DNA of 64,000 bases from Halopseudomonas litoralis (GCF_900105005.1 NZ_LT629748.1:2666001-2730000), one strand, 5' to 3'. Positions 20,976 through 32,185 are shown, counted from the stretch's first letter. The notes: generated from the sequence alone by a model not told the origin. Translations and numbers: made by a program.

Positions 20976-22859
20976 ATGAATCTCAAATTCAGTCATAAAA
21001 TTCTTCTTGCCGGTTGCGGCATCGTCATTCTGGCTTTCTCACTGTTCGCGCTGTACAACGATTATCTGCAACGTAACAGCATTGATAACAATCTGGAATT
21101 CTCCATCAATCAAGCCGGGAAGTTGACCGCCAGCAGCGTGGAGAATTGGCTCAACGGCCGCCTGTTGTTAATGAAAAACCTGGCCGAGAACATTGCCAAT
21201 CACCCGCTAGAGGCCGCCCGAGCTGAACTGGTTGGCCAGCCGACCTTCAACTCGCAGTTTCTACTCACTTACCTCGGCAGCACCGATGGCAGCCTCATCC
21301 AGCACCCGCCCGTGGAGCTGCCTGATGACTTCGATGCCCGTACCCGACCGTGGTATACCGATGCGGTGAAGGCCAACGGCAGCATCCTGACCAAACCTTA
21401 CCTCGACCAGGTCACCAGTGGCCTGGTACTGACCATGGCCACGCCGGTCAAGCGTTATGACCAATTAGTCGGCGTAGTCGGCGGTGATCTCAGTCTGGAC
21501 ACCCTGGTCGGCATTATCAACTCAGTCGATTTCGGCGGCCTGGGTCACGCCTTTCTGGTCAGCGGCAACGGTCAGGTACTGGTCACGCCGCAGCAAGATC
21601 AACTAATGAAGAATCTCGGTGAAATCTATACCGGCGATGCTCCTCGTCTCGAGTCAGGTCTACAGCCCGTGCAGTTGGATGGTCGCCAGCGCCTGCTGTC
21701 CTTCACCCCGATTGCCGGCCTGCCGTCTGTGGACTGGTACATCGGCCTGTCGATCGATCGGGACAAGGCCTACGCCCCGCTGAGCCAGTTTCGCACCTCG
21801 GCGATCATCGCCATGCTGGTCGCGGTGCTGGCCATCGCCGGCCTGCTGAGCCTGCTGATCAAGGTGTTGATGCGCCCGCTGCAGAACATGGCCCGGGCAA
21901 TGGCCGACATCGCCGATGGCGAAGGCGACCTGACCCGCCGCCTGGCAGTCGAGAGCCGTGACGAGTTCGGTGAGCTCAGTGCGTCGTTCAATCAGTTTGT
22001 CGAGCGCATCCATGCCTCCATCAGTGAAGTTGCCTCCGCCACGCGCCAGGTACATGATCTGGCATTGCGTGTGATGACCTCCTCCAACGCCTCGATCGCC
22101 GGTTCTGATGAACAGAGTGCCCGTACCGAAAGCGTCGCCGCAGCGATCAACGAGCTGGGCGCCGCCGCGCAGGAAATTGCACGCAATGCCGCCGATGCCT
22201 CGAGTCAGGCGAGTACCGCCAGTGAGCACGCCGATGACGGCAAGCAGGTAATGGAAAGAACCATCCAGGCCATGAGCGCGCTGTCCGCCACCATCAATAC
22301 CTCACGTGAGCAGATCGAAGCACTGAATACCAGCACCGAGGATATCGGGCACATTCTTGACGTCATCAAGGGTATTTCCGCGCAGACCAACCTGCTGGCG
22401 CTCAACGCTGCCATTGAAGCCGCTCGGGCCGGTGATGCGGGCCGGGGCTTTGCTGTGGTGGCTGATGAGGTGCGCAATCTGGCGCACCGCACACAGGAGT
22501 CGGCCGAGGAGATCCATCGGATGATCACCACGCTGCAGCAAGGCTCACATGACGCGGTCGACACCATGCAGGCCAGCCAGGCCTCCAGCACGGAAAGCGT
22601 GAAAGTCGCCAATCAGGCCGGTGAACGGTTGAATACCGTTATGCAACGCATAGGCGAGATCGATGCCATGAATCAATCGGTGGCGGCGGCGACCGAGGAA
22701 CAGACCACCGTGGTCGAAGCCCTGAACATGGATATCAGTCAGATCAATCTGCTGAACCAGCAGGGCGTTGCCAACCTTCAGGAAACTCTCGGCGATTGCG
22801 ACGCACTCTCCCATCAGGCTGGTCGGCTCAAACAACTGGTCGACAGCTTCAAGATATGA
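20976..22859 (+). CDS. Methyl-accepting chemotaxis protein with dCache_1 sensor domain
   Basis: A 627-residue transmembrane chemoreceptor. A first membrane segment (about 8-28) and a second (about 275-296) bracket a periplasmic domain with [21 protein letters not shown] and [11 protein letters not shown], as in dCache receptors for amino acids such as PctA. A HAMP segment ([23 protein letters not shown]) and the signalling hairpin ([20 protein letters not shown]) follow. The usual first Tyr of the amino-acid motif is Phe here (FDARTR), so the ligand may differ. There is no C-terminal CheR-binding pentapeptide. Its neighbours are lipid-metabolism genes. Confidence 0.93.
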   Translation: MNLKFSHKILLAGCGIVILAFSLFALYNDYLQRNSIDNNLEFSINQAGKLTASSVENWLNGRLLLMKNLAENIANHPLEAARAELVGQPTFNSQFLLTYLGSTDGSLIQHPPVELPDDFDARTRPWYTDAVKANGSILTKPYLDQVTSGLVLTMATPVKRYDQLVGVVGGDLSLDTLVGIINSVDFGGLGHAFLVSGNGQVLVTPQQDQLMKNLGEIYTGDAPRLESGLQPVQLDGRQRLLSFTPIAGLPSVDWYIGLSIDRDKAYAPLSQFRTSAIIAMLVAVLAIAGLLSLLIKVLMRPLQNMARAMADIADGEGDLTRRLAVESRDEFGELSASFNQFVERIHASISEVASATRQVHDLALRVMTSSNASIAGSDEQSARTESVAAAINELGAAAQEIARNAADASSQASTASEHADDGKQVMERTIQAMSALSATINTSREQIEALNTSTEDIGHILDVIKGISAQTNLLALNAAIEAARAGDAGRGFAVVADEVRNLAHRTQESAEEIHRMITTLQQGSHDAVDTMQASQASSTESVKVANQAGERLNTVMQRIGEIDAMNQSVAAATEEQTTVVEALNMDISQINLLNQQGVANLQETLGDCDALSHQAGRLKQLVDSFKI

Positions 22860-22865
22860 GCGTGC

Positions 22866-23900
22866 TCAGCGTACAGCCCGCCGCACGGTCCGGTCCAGGG
22901 ATTGAGCCAGCCACCCGCTGATCGGCGCGGAGAAAACGTAAGGCACCTTCAGTCGGTTGATCATGGCAAACGCGGCCAACGGAGCCGCTATGCCCATGGT
23001 CACACCCAGGAGACTGTGCAGAACGAAGGACTCCACACCCGCAAATTTGAGCCCCACCCGCACGCCACTTCCCGCCAGAATGTGCATCAGGTAAATCGCC
23101 ATGGAGGCCGCACCAATATAGGCGATGGAGCGGATATGGCGTTGCGCGGCACAGGAGCAGACAGCCGCTACCGCTGCTATCGACACCAGGGCAAGCGCCA
23201 GCGATGCCGGCCCTCTCTCTGTGTAGCTGAGCCCCAGCAAGCCATGAAAGACATACTGTCCGGCAACGAACAGGCCTGCCATCGCCAGCGCCAGCCACCC
23301 CGGCGCCGGCTTGCTCATTCCGGTATGGGTGGAAAATACGATATCCAGCGCAAAGAACACGAAGTTGTCCGCGATATAGCCGGATAGCAACCCGCTCGGC
23401 AGCGCTGAGGGGTTCAGATAAAGCAGCGCAGCAACAACCAATACCGGTATGGCTGACCTTCTGGGGCACAAAGTGAAAACTACCGCCGCCAGAATGAAGC
23501 AGACCATCAGCGCATAGAGAAACCAGAACTGTGCACGGGGCGCCCACAGCAGGGCGAACACTTCAGCGTAAGTGACTGTGCCATTGGTGTAACCGGCCAG
23601 AAAGACTTCGATCATTCCCTGCAGGATTGACCAGAGGATAAAGGGGTAGAGGATGGTGTCCAGCTTGCTGAAAATCAGTCTTCTGGCCTGTCGTGCGGCA
23701 AAGGACTGATAGAAAAACAGGCCCGCGAGAAAGAAGAACAGCGGCATGTGGAAGCTGTACACAATACTGTCGGAAAACCGATAGAAGCGCTCCGGCATAT
23801 CGATGCCAGCACTGTGCAACCCCCGCAACACGTGCCCGTATACCACCAGAACGATACCCAGCGCCTTGGCATAATCGACCCAACAGTCTCGCTTTTCCAC
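22866..23900 (-). CDS. Acyltransferase family 3 membrane protein
   Basis: A 344-residue integral membrane protein of the acyltransferase-3 (OafA/NodX/YrhL) family. It begins with the typical DYAKALGIVLVVYGHVLRG, whose His is the conserved catalytic candidate, then SFHMPLFFFLAG, and has about ten hydrophobic segments to the end. These proteins O-acetylate or succinylate cell-surface glycans; the target is unknown. No soluble SGNH domain is attached. It is encoded convergently with the chemoreceptor gene, separated by 6 bases, and lies alone in its transcription unit. Confidence 0.88.
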   Translation of the reverse strand: MEKRDCWVDYAKALGIVLVVYGHVLRGLHSAGIDMPERFYRFSDSIVYSFHMPLFFFLAGLFFYQSFAARQARRLIFSKLDTILYPFILWSILQGMIEVFLAGYTNGTVTYAEVFALLWAPRAQFWFLYALMVCFILAAVVFTLCPRRSAIPVLVVAALLYLNPSALPSGLLSGYIADNFVFFALDIVFSTHTGMSKPAPGWLALAMAGLFVAGQYVFHGLLGLSYTERGPASLALALVSIAAVAAVCSCAAQRHIRSIAYIGAASMAIYLMHILAGSGVRVGLKFAGVESFVLHSLLGVTMGIAAPLAAFAMINRLKVPYVFSAPISGWLAQSLDRTVRRAVR

Positions 23901-24159
23901 CGCCGTTTCCCCGTCAGGTGCGCCATGATGCAGCGTCTCCGAGGATACTGCGATGCAGCGCCCCGCGAGCTATCGAATGCCTAACCCAATCATGACCCGA
24001 CACGCGAACGGGCTGTCCGGCAGAACCGACAGATTTATGTCTGACCATTCACCAGCCGAGAGCGTCTTGCCGATTCCCTGCAACTGGATGACACTGTCCG
24101 CCAACTTTTCAGTGGCGCCCCACGGCTCCCCCAGTTCAGTCCTGCCAAGGAGATTCTCC

Positions 24160-25065
24160 ATGAGCGATATCCGTTTTGAAGACAAGGTAGTCATCGTCAC
24201 CGGTGCCGGCGGTGGTATCGGCCGCGCCCACGCACTGCTGTTCGCCAAGCATGGCGCCAAGGTGGTGGTCAATGATCTGGGCGGCAGTGCCCAGGGCGAA
24301 GGTGCCAACAGCGAAGCAGCACTCAAGGTTGTCGAAGAGATCAAGGCTGCTGGCGGTACGGCGGTAGCCAACCCCGACAGCGTGGTCGACGGCGACAAGA
24401 TCGTTCAGTGCGCGATGGATACCTTCGGCCGTGTCGACGTAGTGGTCAATAATGCCGGCATCCTGCGTGACAAGAGTTTTGCCAAGATGTCCGATGCCGA
24501 CTGGGATCTGGTATACAAGGTGCACGTCGAAGGTGCCTACAAGGTAACCCATGCGGCGTGGAACCACATGAAGGAGCAGAACTTCGGTCGCATCATCTTC
24601 ACCGCGTCCACCTCCGGCATCTACGGCAACTTCGGCCAGGCCAACTACGGCATGGCCAAGCTGGGTCTGTATGGTCTGACCCGCACCCTGGCCATCGAAG
24701 GCCGCAAGAACAACATCTTCGTCAATGCCATCGCCCCTACTGGCGGCACCCGTATGACTGAGGGTCTGTTCCCGCCGGGCGCATTCGATAAGCTCAAGCC
24801 CGAACTGGTCAGCCCGCTGGTGGTGTATCTGTGTTCCGAGCAATCCCAGGAAACGGCCGGCCTGTTCGAAGTCGGTGGCGGCTGGATGGGCAAGGTACGC
24901 TGGGAGCGTTCGCTGGGTATCGGTTTCAACCCTGATGAAGGTTTCAGCCCGGAAGATGTCCAGGCCAATTTCGAGCAATTGTGCAACTTCGAGAATGCCG
25001 TACACCCGAAGGACAATATTGAAGCGCTGAAGGAATTGATGCAGAACATCCAGAAATTCAGCTGA
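24160..25065 (+). CDS. SDR-family 3-hydroxyacyl-CoA dehydrogenase (MFE-2 N-domain type)
   Basis: A 301-residue short-chain dehydrogenase. It has the NAD-binding VTGAGGGIGRAHALLF, the VNNAGILRD motif, the catalytic Ser in TASTSGIYGNFGQ and the YGMAK Tyr/Lys pair. The C-terminal extension with GGGWMGKVRWERSLG is characteristic of the (3R)-hydroxyacyl-CoA dehydrogenase half of peroxisomal multifunctional enzyme 2. The ATG at 24160 follows AAGGAG at 7 nt; the frame stays open 69 codons upstream but without support. A role in fatty acid or alkyl side-chain oxidation is inferred with the ligase and thiolase nearby. Confidence 0.9.
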   Translation: MSDIRFEDKVVIVTGAGGGIGRAHALLFAKHGAKVVVNDLGGSAQGEGANSEAALKVVEEIKAAGGTAVANPDSVVDGDKIVQCAMDTFGRVDVVVNNAGILRDKSFAKMSDADWDLVYKVHVEGAYKVTHAAWNHMKEQNFGRIIFTASTSGIYGNFGQANYGMAKLGLYGLTRTLAIEGRKNNIFVNAIAPTGGTRMTEGLFPPGAFDKLKPELVSPLVVYLCSEQSQETAGLFEVGGGWMGKVRWERSLGIGFNPDEGFSPEDVQANFEQLCNFENAVHPKDNIEALKELMQNIQKFS

Positions 25066-25194
25066 AATGCACCATCGCTGAGCGTTGTTTGCCCCATGAT
25101 GGGGCGAACAGTGCCCATTTCCGCTTTCACGAGGCAACGATCCCGGAGTAGAATCCAGCGCTCCCCCGCAGGCCACAAGCCAGGACCCGAGCGC

Positions 25195-25917
25195 ATGAAG
25201 ATCATTACCGTCAACAATTACAACGAGCTCAGCAGCACCGCCGGCCAGATCATTGCCGATCTGGTGAGCAGCAATCCACGCTGCACCCTGGGCCTGGCCA
25301 CCGGTAGTACGCCGCTGGGCACCTATCAGTATCTGGTCAAGCGTTACCAGGCGGGTGACATCTCCTTCAAGGACGTACAGACGTTCAACCTGGATGAATA
25401 CTGCGGCCTGCCGCGCACTCATCCGGAAAGCTACTTCCGTTTCATGCATGACAACCTGTTCAGCCACGTCAATATTCAGATGCAGAACAGACATATCCCC
25501 TGTGCCGAGGGGGGCGATCTGCAGAGCCAGTGCGATGCTTATAATGCCCTGTTACGTCAGGCGACAGTGGATCTGCAGCTGCTTGGTATCGGCAGCAATG
25601 GCCATATCGGCTTCTGCGAACCGGGAACGCCATTTGACCAGGAAACCTTCCTCACCCAACTGGCCGAAAAAACCCGCCAGGACAATCAGCGTTTCTTCAA
25701 CTCGCTGGAGGAAGTGCCTACCACGGCCATTACCATGGGCATCAAGAACATCATGCAGGCCAAGTCCATTCTGCTGATCGCCAGCGGCAAGGGAAAAGCC
25801 GAGTGCATCAGTCAGATGGTCAACGGTCCGGTTACCGAAGCCGTACCCGCCTCGGCCCTGCAGCAGCATCCCAATGCGACCATCATCGTCGACGAGGAAG
25901 CAGCCTCTCTGCTGTAA
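25195..25917 (+). CDS. nagB: Glucosamine-6-phosphate deaminase
   Basis: NagB converts glucosamine-6-phosphate to fructose-6-phosphate and ammonia. The 240-residue protein shows LGLATGSTPLGTYQYL at the phosphate site, FNLDEYCGL, and the catalytic region GIGSNGHIGFCEPGTPF. It is shorter than E. coli NagB (266) and close to the 242-residue Bacillus form, lacking the C-terminal allosteric extension. No nagA, nagE or regulator gene is nearby, so the source of substrate is not shown by context. The ribosome site is weak (AGGA about 12 nt upstream). Confidence 0.92.
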   Translation: MKIITVNNYNELSSTAGQIIADLVSSNPRCTLGLATGSTPLGTYQYLVKRYQAGDISFKDVQTFNLDEYCGLPRTHPESYFRFMHDNLFSHVNIQMQNRHIPCAEGGDLQSQCDAYNALLRQATVDLQLLGIGSNGHIGFCEPGTPFDQETFLTQLAEKTRQDNQRFFNSLEEVPTTAITMGIKNIMQAKSILLIASGKGKAECISQMVNGPVTEAVPASALQQHPNATIIVDEEAASLL

Positions 25918-25934
25918 CAGCTCAGCCGGGCAGC

Positions 25935-27194
<1,260 letters not shown>

Positions 27195-27280
27195 CTAGTT
27201 TGCGCTTGCGCGCCCGTCAAACTGCTGCTCCGAGCGCAGCAATGCAGCCCTGTTCTTATGGCGCCTCACTGACAGCAAAC

Positions 27281-27313
27281 AAAAAGGCTCGCACCAAACC
27301 GATGCGAGCCTTT
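27281..27313 (-). terminator. Intrinsic terminator of speC
   Basis: On the minus strand AAAGGCTCGCA and TGCGAGCCTTT form an 11-bp stem with a 9-nt loop and a following T run, 22 bp beyond the speC stop. Confidence 0.88.
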
Positions 27314-27334
27314 CTCTTACAATGCAGACCGCTA

Positions 27335-28498
27335 TCAGACGTAGAACGCCTCCAATGGCGGAAAGCCATTGAACTCGATCGAGCTGTAGCTGGTGGTGTA
27401 GGCACCGGTGGACAGCCAGTACATCCGGTCACCGATGGCCAGGTTCAGCGGCAGGCCGTATTTGTAGTTCTCGTACATGATGTCGGCACTGTCGCAGGTC
27501 GGGCCCGCGATCACGGCTTCTTCCAGTTCGCCGCGCTTGTCGGTCCAGATCGGGAACTTGATCGCCTCGTCCATGGTTTCCACCAGGCCGGAGAACTTGC
27601 CCACGTCGGTGAACACCCAGCGCTCCAGCGCGGTGTGGGACTTGCGTGACACCAGTACCACTTCGCTGACCAGGATGCCGGCGTTGGCAATCAGCGAACG
27701 ACCCGGTTCCAGAATGATCTCCGGCAGCTCGTCGCCGAAGTCTTCCTGCAGGAAGCGGGTGATCTCTTCGGCGTAGGTCTGCAGCGGGTTGGTCTTGGTC
27801 AGGTAATTGGCTGGAAAACCGCCACCCATATTGATCATCTTCAGGATGATGCCGTCTTCTTCCTTCAGTCGCTCGAAGATCACCTTGACCTTGGCGATGG
27901 CACCATCCCAGGCGCCGATATCGCGCTGCTGCGAACCGACGTGGAAGGACACACCATAAGGCACCAGACCCAGCTCACGGGCCAGTACCAGCAGGTCCAT
28001 GGCCATGTCGCTCTGACAGCCGAACTTGCGCGACAGCGGCCAATCGGCCGTGGTCGAACCTTCCGTCAGGATGCGCACGTACACCCTGGAACCCGGTGCA
28101 GCCTTGGCGATGTTGCGCAGATCCGCTTCCGAGTCAGTGGCGTACAGACGCACGCCCTTCTCGTAGAAAGCGCGGATGTCCTTGGATTTCTTGATGGTGT
28201 TGCCAAAGCTGATCTGCTCCGGCTGGACGCCCAGCGCCAGCACCTTCTCCAGCTCATAGATGGAGGCGATGTCGAAATTGGAACCCTTGTCTTTCAACAG
28301 GCTCAGCACTTCATTGGCCGGGTTGGCTTTTACGGCGTAATAGATATTGCCGTACGGAAAACCCGCAACCAATTCGTCATAGGCACGGTCGATGGTTTTC
28401 AGGTCAACTACGAGAAAAGGGGTTTCGTGCTGATCGGCACAGGCACGGATACGGCTGAAGGTGTCGCGGTCGAAATATTCGTCCAGCTTGATGTTCAT
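27335..28498 (-). CDS. speC: Ornithine decarboxylase (fold III, SpeC of pseudomonads)
   Basis: A PLP-dependent decarboxylase of 387 residues that makes putrescine from ornithine. The alanine-racemase fold is seen from the PLP-lysine motif YYAVKANP (about 55-62), SFHVGSQQ, MGGGFPANY, the phosphate-binding EPGRSLIANAG and the catalytic-site CDSADIM. Length and N-terminus match the P. aeruginosa SpeC type (from memory) rather than the large E. coli SpeC. Some relatives also use lysine, which cannot be excluded. The ATG at 28498 is the family start. Transcription appears to begin about 300 nt upstream, giving a long leader. Confidence 0.93.
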   Translation of the reverse strand: MNIKLDEYFDRDTFSRIRACADQHETPFLVVDLKTIDRAYDELVAGFPYGNIYYAVKANPANEVLSLLKDKGSNFDIASIYELEKVLALGVQPEQISFGNTIKKSKDIRAFYEKGVRLYATDSEADLRNIAKAAPGSRVYVRILTEGSTTADWPLSRKFGCQSDMAMDLLVLARELGLVPYGVSFHVGSQQRDIGAWDGAIAKVKVIFERLKEEDGIILKMINMGGGFPANYLTKTNPLQTYAEEITRFLQEDFGDELPEIILEPGRSLIANAGILVSEVVLVSRKSHTALERWVFTDVGKFSGLVETMDEAIKFPIWTDKRGELEEAVIAGPTCDSADIMYENYKYGLPLNLAIGDRMYWLSTGAYTTSYSSIEFNGFPPLEAFYV

Positions 28499-28805
28499 GG
28501 CGTCGGCTCCAAAGCAATGTTCTGGTGGCGGGCCGCGTGAGGACATTGGGATCAGATGCAGGGCAGACAGGCGTACCCGCAACCCGGTAACGAGACCAGG
28601 GGCAGACAAGCCTTCCGTAAGCGACTCTGAACGTATAGCCAACACACAACCCGGGGGTGCGAACGTCTGATCAGTATCCCCACTTTGGTTCGCCTACTTC
28701 CCAAGGCGTGCGCCGAAAGCAATAAGTCCGTCCCTTCAGGGAACCGGCCTCGCTGTCTCGTCGTCAGTACTTGAGCCGTATGGATCGTGCCAGCGTCAAC
28801 GTTCG
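28499..28805 (-). promoter_or_regulatory. Long structured 5' leader of speC (candidate cis-regulatory RNA)
   Basis: Between the predicted transcription start (about 28805) and the speC ATG lie about 307 nt with no recognised gene. The leader contains two hairpins that cannot both form: CGCCT/AGGCG in the transcript (28704-28708 with 28691-28695) and GCGAAC/GTTCGC (28688-28693 with 28659-28664), which share bases 28691-28693. A stem around a TGAA loop lies further 5' (about 28725-28740). A GTG- or TTG-started open frame (to 28552) crosses the region. The layout suggests leader-mediated control, perhaps by ornithine or polyamines; this is inference. Confidence 0.5.
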
Positions 28806-28811
28806 GTGCGC

Positions 28812-28840
28812 ACCATAAAACCAAGCGAGTTCGCGGTCAA
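28812..28840 (-). promoter_or_regulatory. Predicted sigma-70 promoter of speC
   Basis: On the minus strand TTGACC (28835-28840) is followed after exactly 17 bp by TATGGT (28812-28817). It is the best promoter-like pair in the glpD-speC intergenic region and would place the start near 28805. Confidence 0.6.
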
Positions 28841-28906
28841 TAGGCTTGGGCCTGTTGCCCATGTGTAATAATCCATTTCACGTCCCAACCAGCAGAGGAT
28901 TCCGAT

Positions 28907-30442
28907 ATGCGGGATGCATCCGTTCACAACCCAGGCCCGGCAGCAGATGGTGACATTCATGATGTGATCATCATCGGCGGCGGCGTCAACGGCTGCGGTA
29001 TCGCCATGGATGCAGCCGGCCGTGGCTTGAAGGTACTGCTGTGCGAACAGGGCGACCTGGCCTCGGCCACCTCCTCGCGCAGCAGCAAGCTGATCCATGG
29101 CGGGTTGCGCTACCTGGAGTTCTATCAGTTCCGACTGGTCGGCAAGGCGCTGGCGGAGCGTGAAGCGCTGTTGCGCAATGCACCTCACATCATCTGGCCC
29201 ATGCGTTTTCGCCTACCTCATCGGCCCCATTTGCGACCTGTATGGATGATCCGTCTGGGTTTGTTCCTGTATGACCATCTGGCGCGCCGCGAGACCCTGC
29301 CCTCATCTACCGGGCTGAAATTTGATGGGAGCAGCCCACTCAAGCCCGAGATAACCCGTGGCTTCGAATATTCCGATGCCTGGGTCGATGATGCCCGCCT
29401 GGTGGTGCTGACCGCCCAGGCCGCTGCCCAGCGTGGCGCGCAGATCAAGACTCGCACCGCCTGCGTGGAAGCCAGGCGCACGGATGGGCTGTGGCAGATC
29501 GTTCTGGAAGACCGATTGACCGGTCAGCGCAGCCGCCACCGCAGTCGGGCACTGGTCAATGCCGGCGGTCCCTGGGCAGGTGAGCTGCTGGCCTCGGTGA
29601 TTGACACGCCGGTACGGCGTCCTCTGCGACTGGTCAAGGGCAGCCACATCGTCGTGCCACGCCTGCATGACGGGGAGGAATCCTACATTCTGCAGAACGA
29701 AGACAATCGTATTGTTTTCGTCATCCCCTACGAGCAGGAATTCTCGTTGATCGGCACCACCGATGTGGATTATCAGGGCGATCCCGCCGCGGCCAGCATT
29801 TCTCCCGAAGAGACCAACTACCTGCTGCACGTGATCAACAACCATTTCCACCAGCCGCTCACGCATGCGGACATCGTCTGGAGCTACTCGGGCGTCAGAG
29901 CATTGTTCGATGGCGAGGGCGGCGCGGCCCAGGCCGCTTCACGGGATTATCTGCTGGATGTGCATGCCCAACATGGCCACCCGCCCCTGCTGTCGGTATT
30001 GGGTGGCAAGATCACCACCTACCGACGCCTGGCCGAGGAAGCCACGGACCAGTTGTGCGAATTGCTGAACAGCCCGGCGCGGGCCTGGACGCGGGATGCA
30101 ACTCTGCCCGGCGGAGACTTCCGTGATCATCAGAGCCTGCTCGCCGACCTGCAGAAGCTTTACCCCTGGCTGCCCGCCGCTACCGCACAACGTTTCACCC
30201 GCAGCTACGGCACCCTGACGCACGAGTTGTTGCAAGGCGCGCGAAGCATGGACGATATGGGCCGCCACTTCGGCGCCGATCTCTATGCGCGAGAAGTGCA
30301 CTATCTGATTCAGACCGAATGGGCACTGACCGCCGATGATGTACTCTGGCGCCGGACCAAGCTGGGACTGCAGCTCAGAGCCGGTGCCGCAGCCATGTTG
30401 CAGGACTTCATGGAAATTCGCAGCAAGTGGCGCAAGCCCTGA
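28907..30442 (+). CDS. glpD: Aerobic glycerol-3-phosphate dehydrogenase
   Basis: GlpD oxidises sn-glycerol-3-phosphate to dihydroxyacetone phosphate at the inner membrane and feeds electrons to ubiquinone. The 511-residue flavoprotein has the FAD motif VIIIGGGVNGCGIAMDAAGRG, SSRSSKLIHGGLRYLE, FVIPYEQEFSLIGTTDVDY and the C-terminal helical domain with ALTADDVLWRRTKLGL. Length matches E. coli GlpD (501). No glpF, glpK or glpR is adjacent. AGAGGA precedes the ATG. The gene is divergent from speC and shares its 408-bp upstream region. Confidence 0.95.
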   Translation: MRDASVHNPGPAADGDIHDVIIIGGGVNGCGIAMDAAGRGLKVLLCEQGDLASATSSRSSKLIHGGLRYLEFYQFRLVGKALAEREALLRNAPHIIWPMRFRLPHRPHLRPVWMIRLGLFLYDHLARRETLPSSTGLKFDGSSPLKPEITRGFEYSDAWVDDARLVVLTAQAAAQRGAQIKTRTACVEARRTDGLWQIVLEDRLTGQRSRHRSRALVNAGGPWAGELLASVIDTPVRRPLRLVKGSHIVVPRLHDGEESYILQNEDNRIVFVIPYEQEFSLIGTTDVDYQGDPAAASISPEETNYLLHVINNHFHQPLTHADIVWSYSGVRALFDGEGGAAQAASRDYLLDVHAQHGHPPLLSVLGGKITTYRRLAEEATDQLCELLNSPARAWTRDATLPGGDFRDHQSLLADLQKLYPWLPAATAQRFTRSYGTLTHELLQGARSMDDMGRHFGADLYAREVHYLIQTEWALTADDVLWRRTKLGLQLRAGAAAMLQDFMEIRSKWRKP

Positions 30443-30601
30443 CGTTCTCTGAGTGGCGCGTACCGCGGCATGACGGGTATTTTGCTTTGTCATAGCCAGG
30501 CAAATCAGCCACAATATGCGCCGATTCCCATTTATCCTCGCCCGGAGCCGACCGACATCGGTCACGGTCTCCTCGCCACAGCAAGAAACCGAACAGGCTA
30601 C

Positions 30602-32185
30602 ATGTCCAACATCGAGAAAGAAGTCGCTCAGCGCCGTACCTTCGCCATCATCTCCCACCCTGACGCGGGTAAGACCACCATTACCGAACGTCTGCTGCTG
30701 ATGGGCAAGGCGATCGAGGTGGCCGGCACGGTCAAATCACGTAAATCCGACCGCCATGCGACTTCCGACTGGATGGAAATGGAGAAGCAGCGCGGCATTT
30801 CCATCACCACCTCAGTGATGCAGTTCCCCTATCGCGACCACATGATCAATCTGCTCGACACCCCCGGTCACGAGGATTTCTCGGAAGATACCTATCGTAC
30901 CCTGACCGCAGTGGACTCCGCGCTGATGGTACTCGACGGTGGTAAGGGCGTTGAGCCCCGGACCATTGCGTTGATGGACGTCTGCCGTCTGCGCGACACG
31001 CCCATTGTCAGCTTCATCAACAAGATGGACCGGGATATTCGTGATCCGATCGAGCTGCTCGACGAGATCGAAGAGGTGTTGAATATCAAGGCCGCCCCCA
31101 TTACCTGGCCGATCGGTTGCTATCGCGACTTCAAGGGTGTTTATCATCTCAAGGAAGACTACATCCTGGTCTACGCCTCGGGGCATGGCCATGAACGCAC
31201 CGAGACCAGGATCATCCAGAATCTGGATTCCGACGAAGCCCGCGAGCACATCGGCGACGAGTACGAGCGTTTTGTCGATCAGCTGGAGCTGGTGCAGGGC
31301 GCCTGCCATGAATTCGATCAGGACGAGTTTCTCGCCGGCAAGCTGACGCCGGTGTTCTTCGGTACCGCACTGGGCAACTTCGGCGTCGACCACGTACTCG
31401 ACTCCATCGTCGACTGGGCGCCAAGCCCTCTGCCACGCACCGCCAATGAGCGCGTCGTCGAGCCGACCGAGGAGAGCTTCAGCGGCTTCGTATTCAAGAT
31501 CCAGGCGAACATGGATCCCCGGCACCGCGACCGCATTGCCTTCATGCGTGTGTGCTCGGGCAAGTACGAGAAGAACATGAAGATGCGCCATGCACGCATA
31601 GGCAAGGATATTCGCATCGCCGATGCGTTGACCTTCTTCTCCAGTGAACGCGAGCAGTTGGAAGAAGCCTATGCGGGCGACATCATCGGCCTGCACAACC
31701 ATGGCACCATCCAGATCGGCGACACCTTTACCGATGGCGAAAACATCAGTTTCACCGGCATTCCACACTTCGCCCCGGAACTGTTCCGCCGGGTGCGCCT
31801 GAAGGACCCGCTGAAGTCCAAGCAACTGCGGCAGGGCCTGCGTGAACTGGCCGAAGAAGGCGCCACCCAGGTGTTCTTCCCCGAGCGCAACAACGACATC
31901 ATTCTCGGCGCGGTCGGTGTGCTGCAGTTCGACGTGGTCGCCAGCCGTCTGAAGGAAGAATACCGGGTCGAATGCGCCTACGAACCGATCAACGTCTGGT
32001 CCGCCCGCTGGATCGAATCGAGCGACAAGAAGAAACTCGAGGAATTCAGCAACAAGGCGGTGGAAAACCTGGCCGTCGATGGCGGTGGCCACCTGACCTA
32101 CCTGGCACCGACCCGGGTCAATCTGAGTCTGACGGAAGAACGCTGGCCGGAAATCAGCTTCAACGCAACCCGCGAACACCACTGA
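30602..32185 (+). CDS. prfC: Peptide chain release factor 3
   Basis: RF3 is the GTPase that recycles RF1 and RF2 from the ribosome after peptide release. The 527-residue protein begins [20 protein letters not shown] and has G1 SHPDAGKTT, the switch region RGISITTS, G3 DTPGHEDF and G4 NKMDR, followed by the EF-G-like domain II and a C-terminal domain with [17 protein letters not shown]. Length equals the E. coli protein within a few residues. The frame is open 44 codons upstream to 30470 but that part is non-conserved. It converges on a DUF1289 gene. Confidence 0.96.
   Translation: MSNIEKEVAQRRTFAIISHPDAGKTTITERLLLMGKAIEVAGTVKSRKSDRHATSDWMEMEKQRGISITTSVMQFPYRDHMINLLDTPGHEDFSEDTYRTLTAVDSALMVLDGGKGVEPRTIALMDVCRLRDTPIVSFINKMDRDIRDPIELLDEIEEVLNIKAAPITWPIGCYRDFKGVYHLKEDYILVYASGHGHERTETRIIQNLDSDEAREHIGDEYERFVDQLELVQGACHEFDQDEFLAGKLTPVFFGTALGNFGVDHVLDSIVDWAPSPLPRTANERVVEPTEESFSGFVFKIQANMDPRHRDRIAFMRVCSGKYEKNMKMRHARIGKDIRIADALTFFSSEREQLEEAYAGDIIGLHNHGTIQIGDTFTDGENISFTGIPHFAPELFRRVRLKDPLKSKQLRQGLRELAEEGATQVFFPERNNDIILGAVGVLQFDVVASRLKEEYRVECAYEPINVWSARWIESSDKKKLEEFSNKAVENLAVDGGGHLTYLAPTRVNLSLTEERWPEISFNATREHH

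Noticed and set aside
25087..25109. Hairpin GTTTGCCCC/GGGGCGAAC before nagB
   Set aside because: There is no T run or conserved context; considered as a terminator for the SDR gene but too weak to call.
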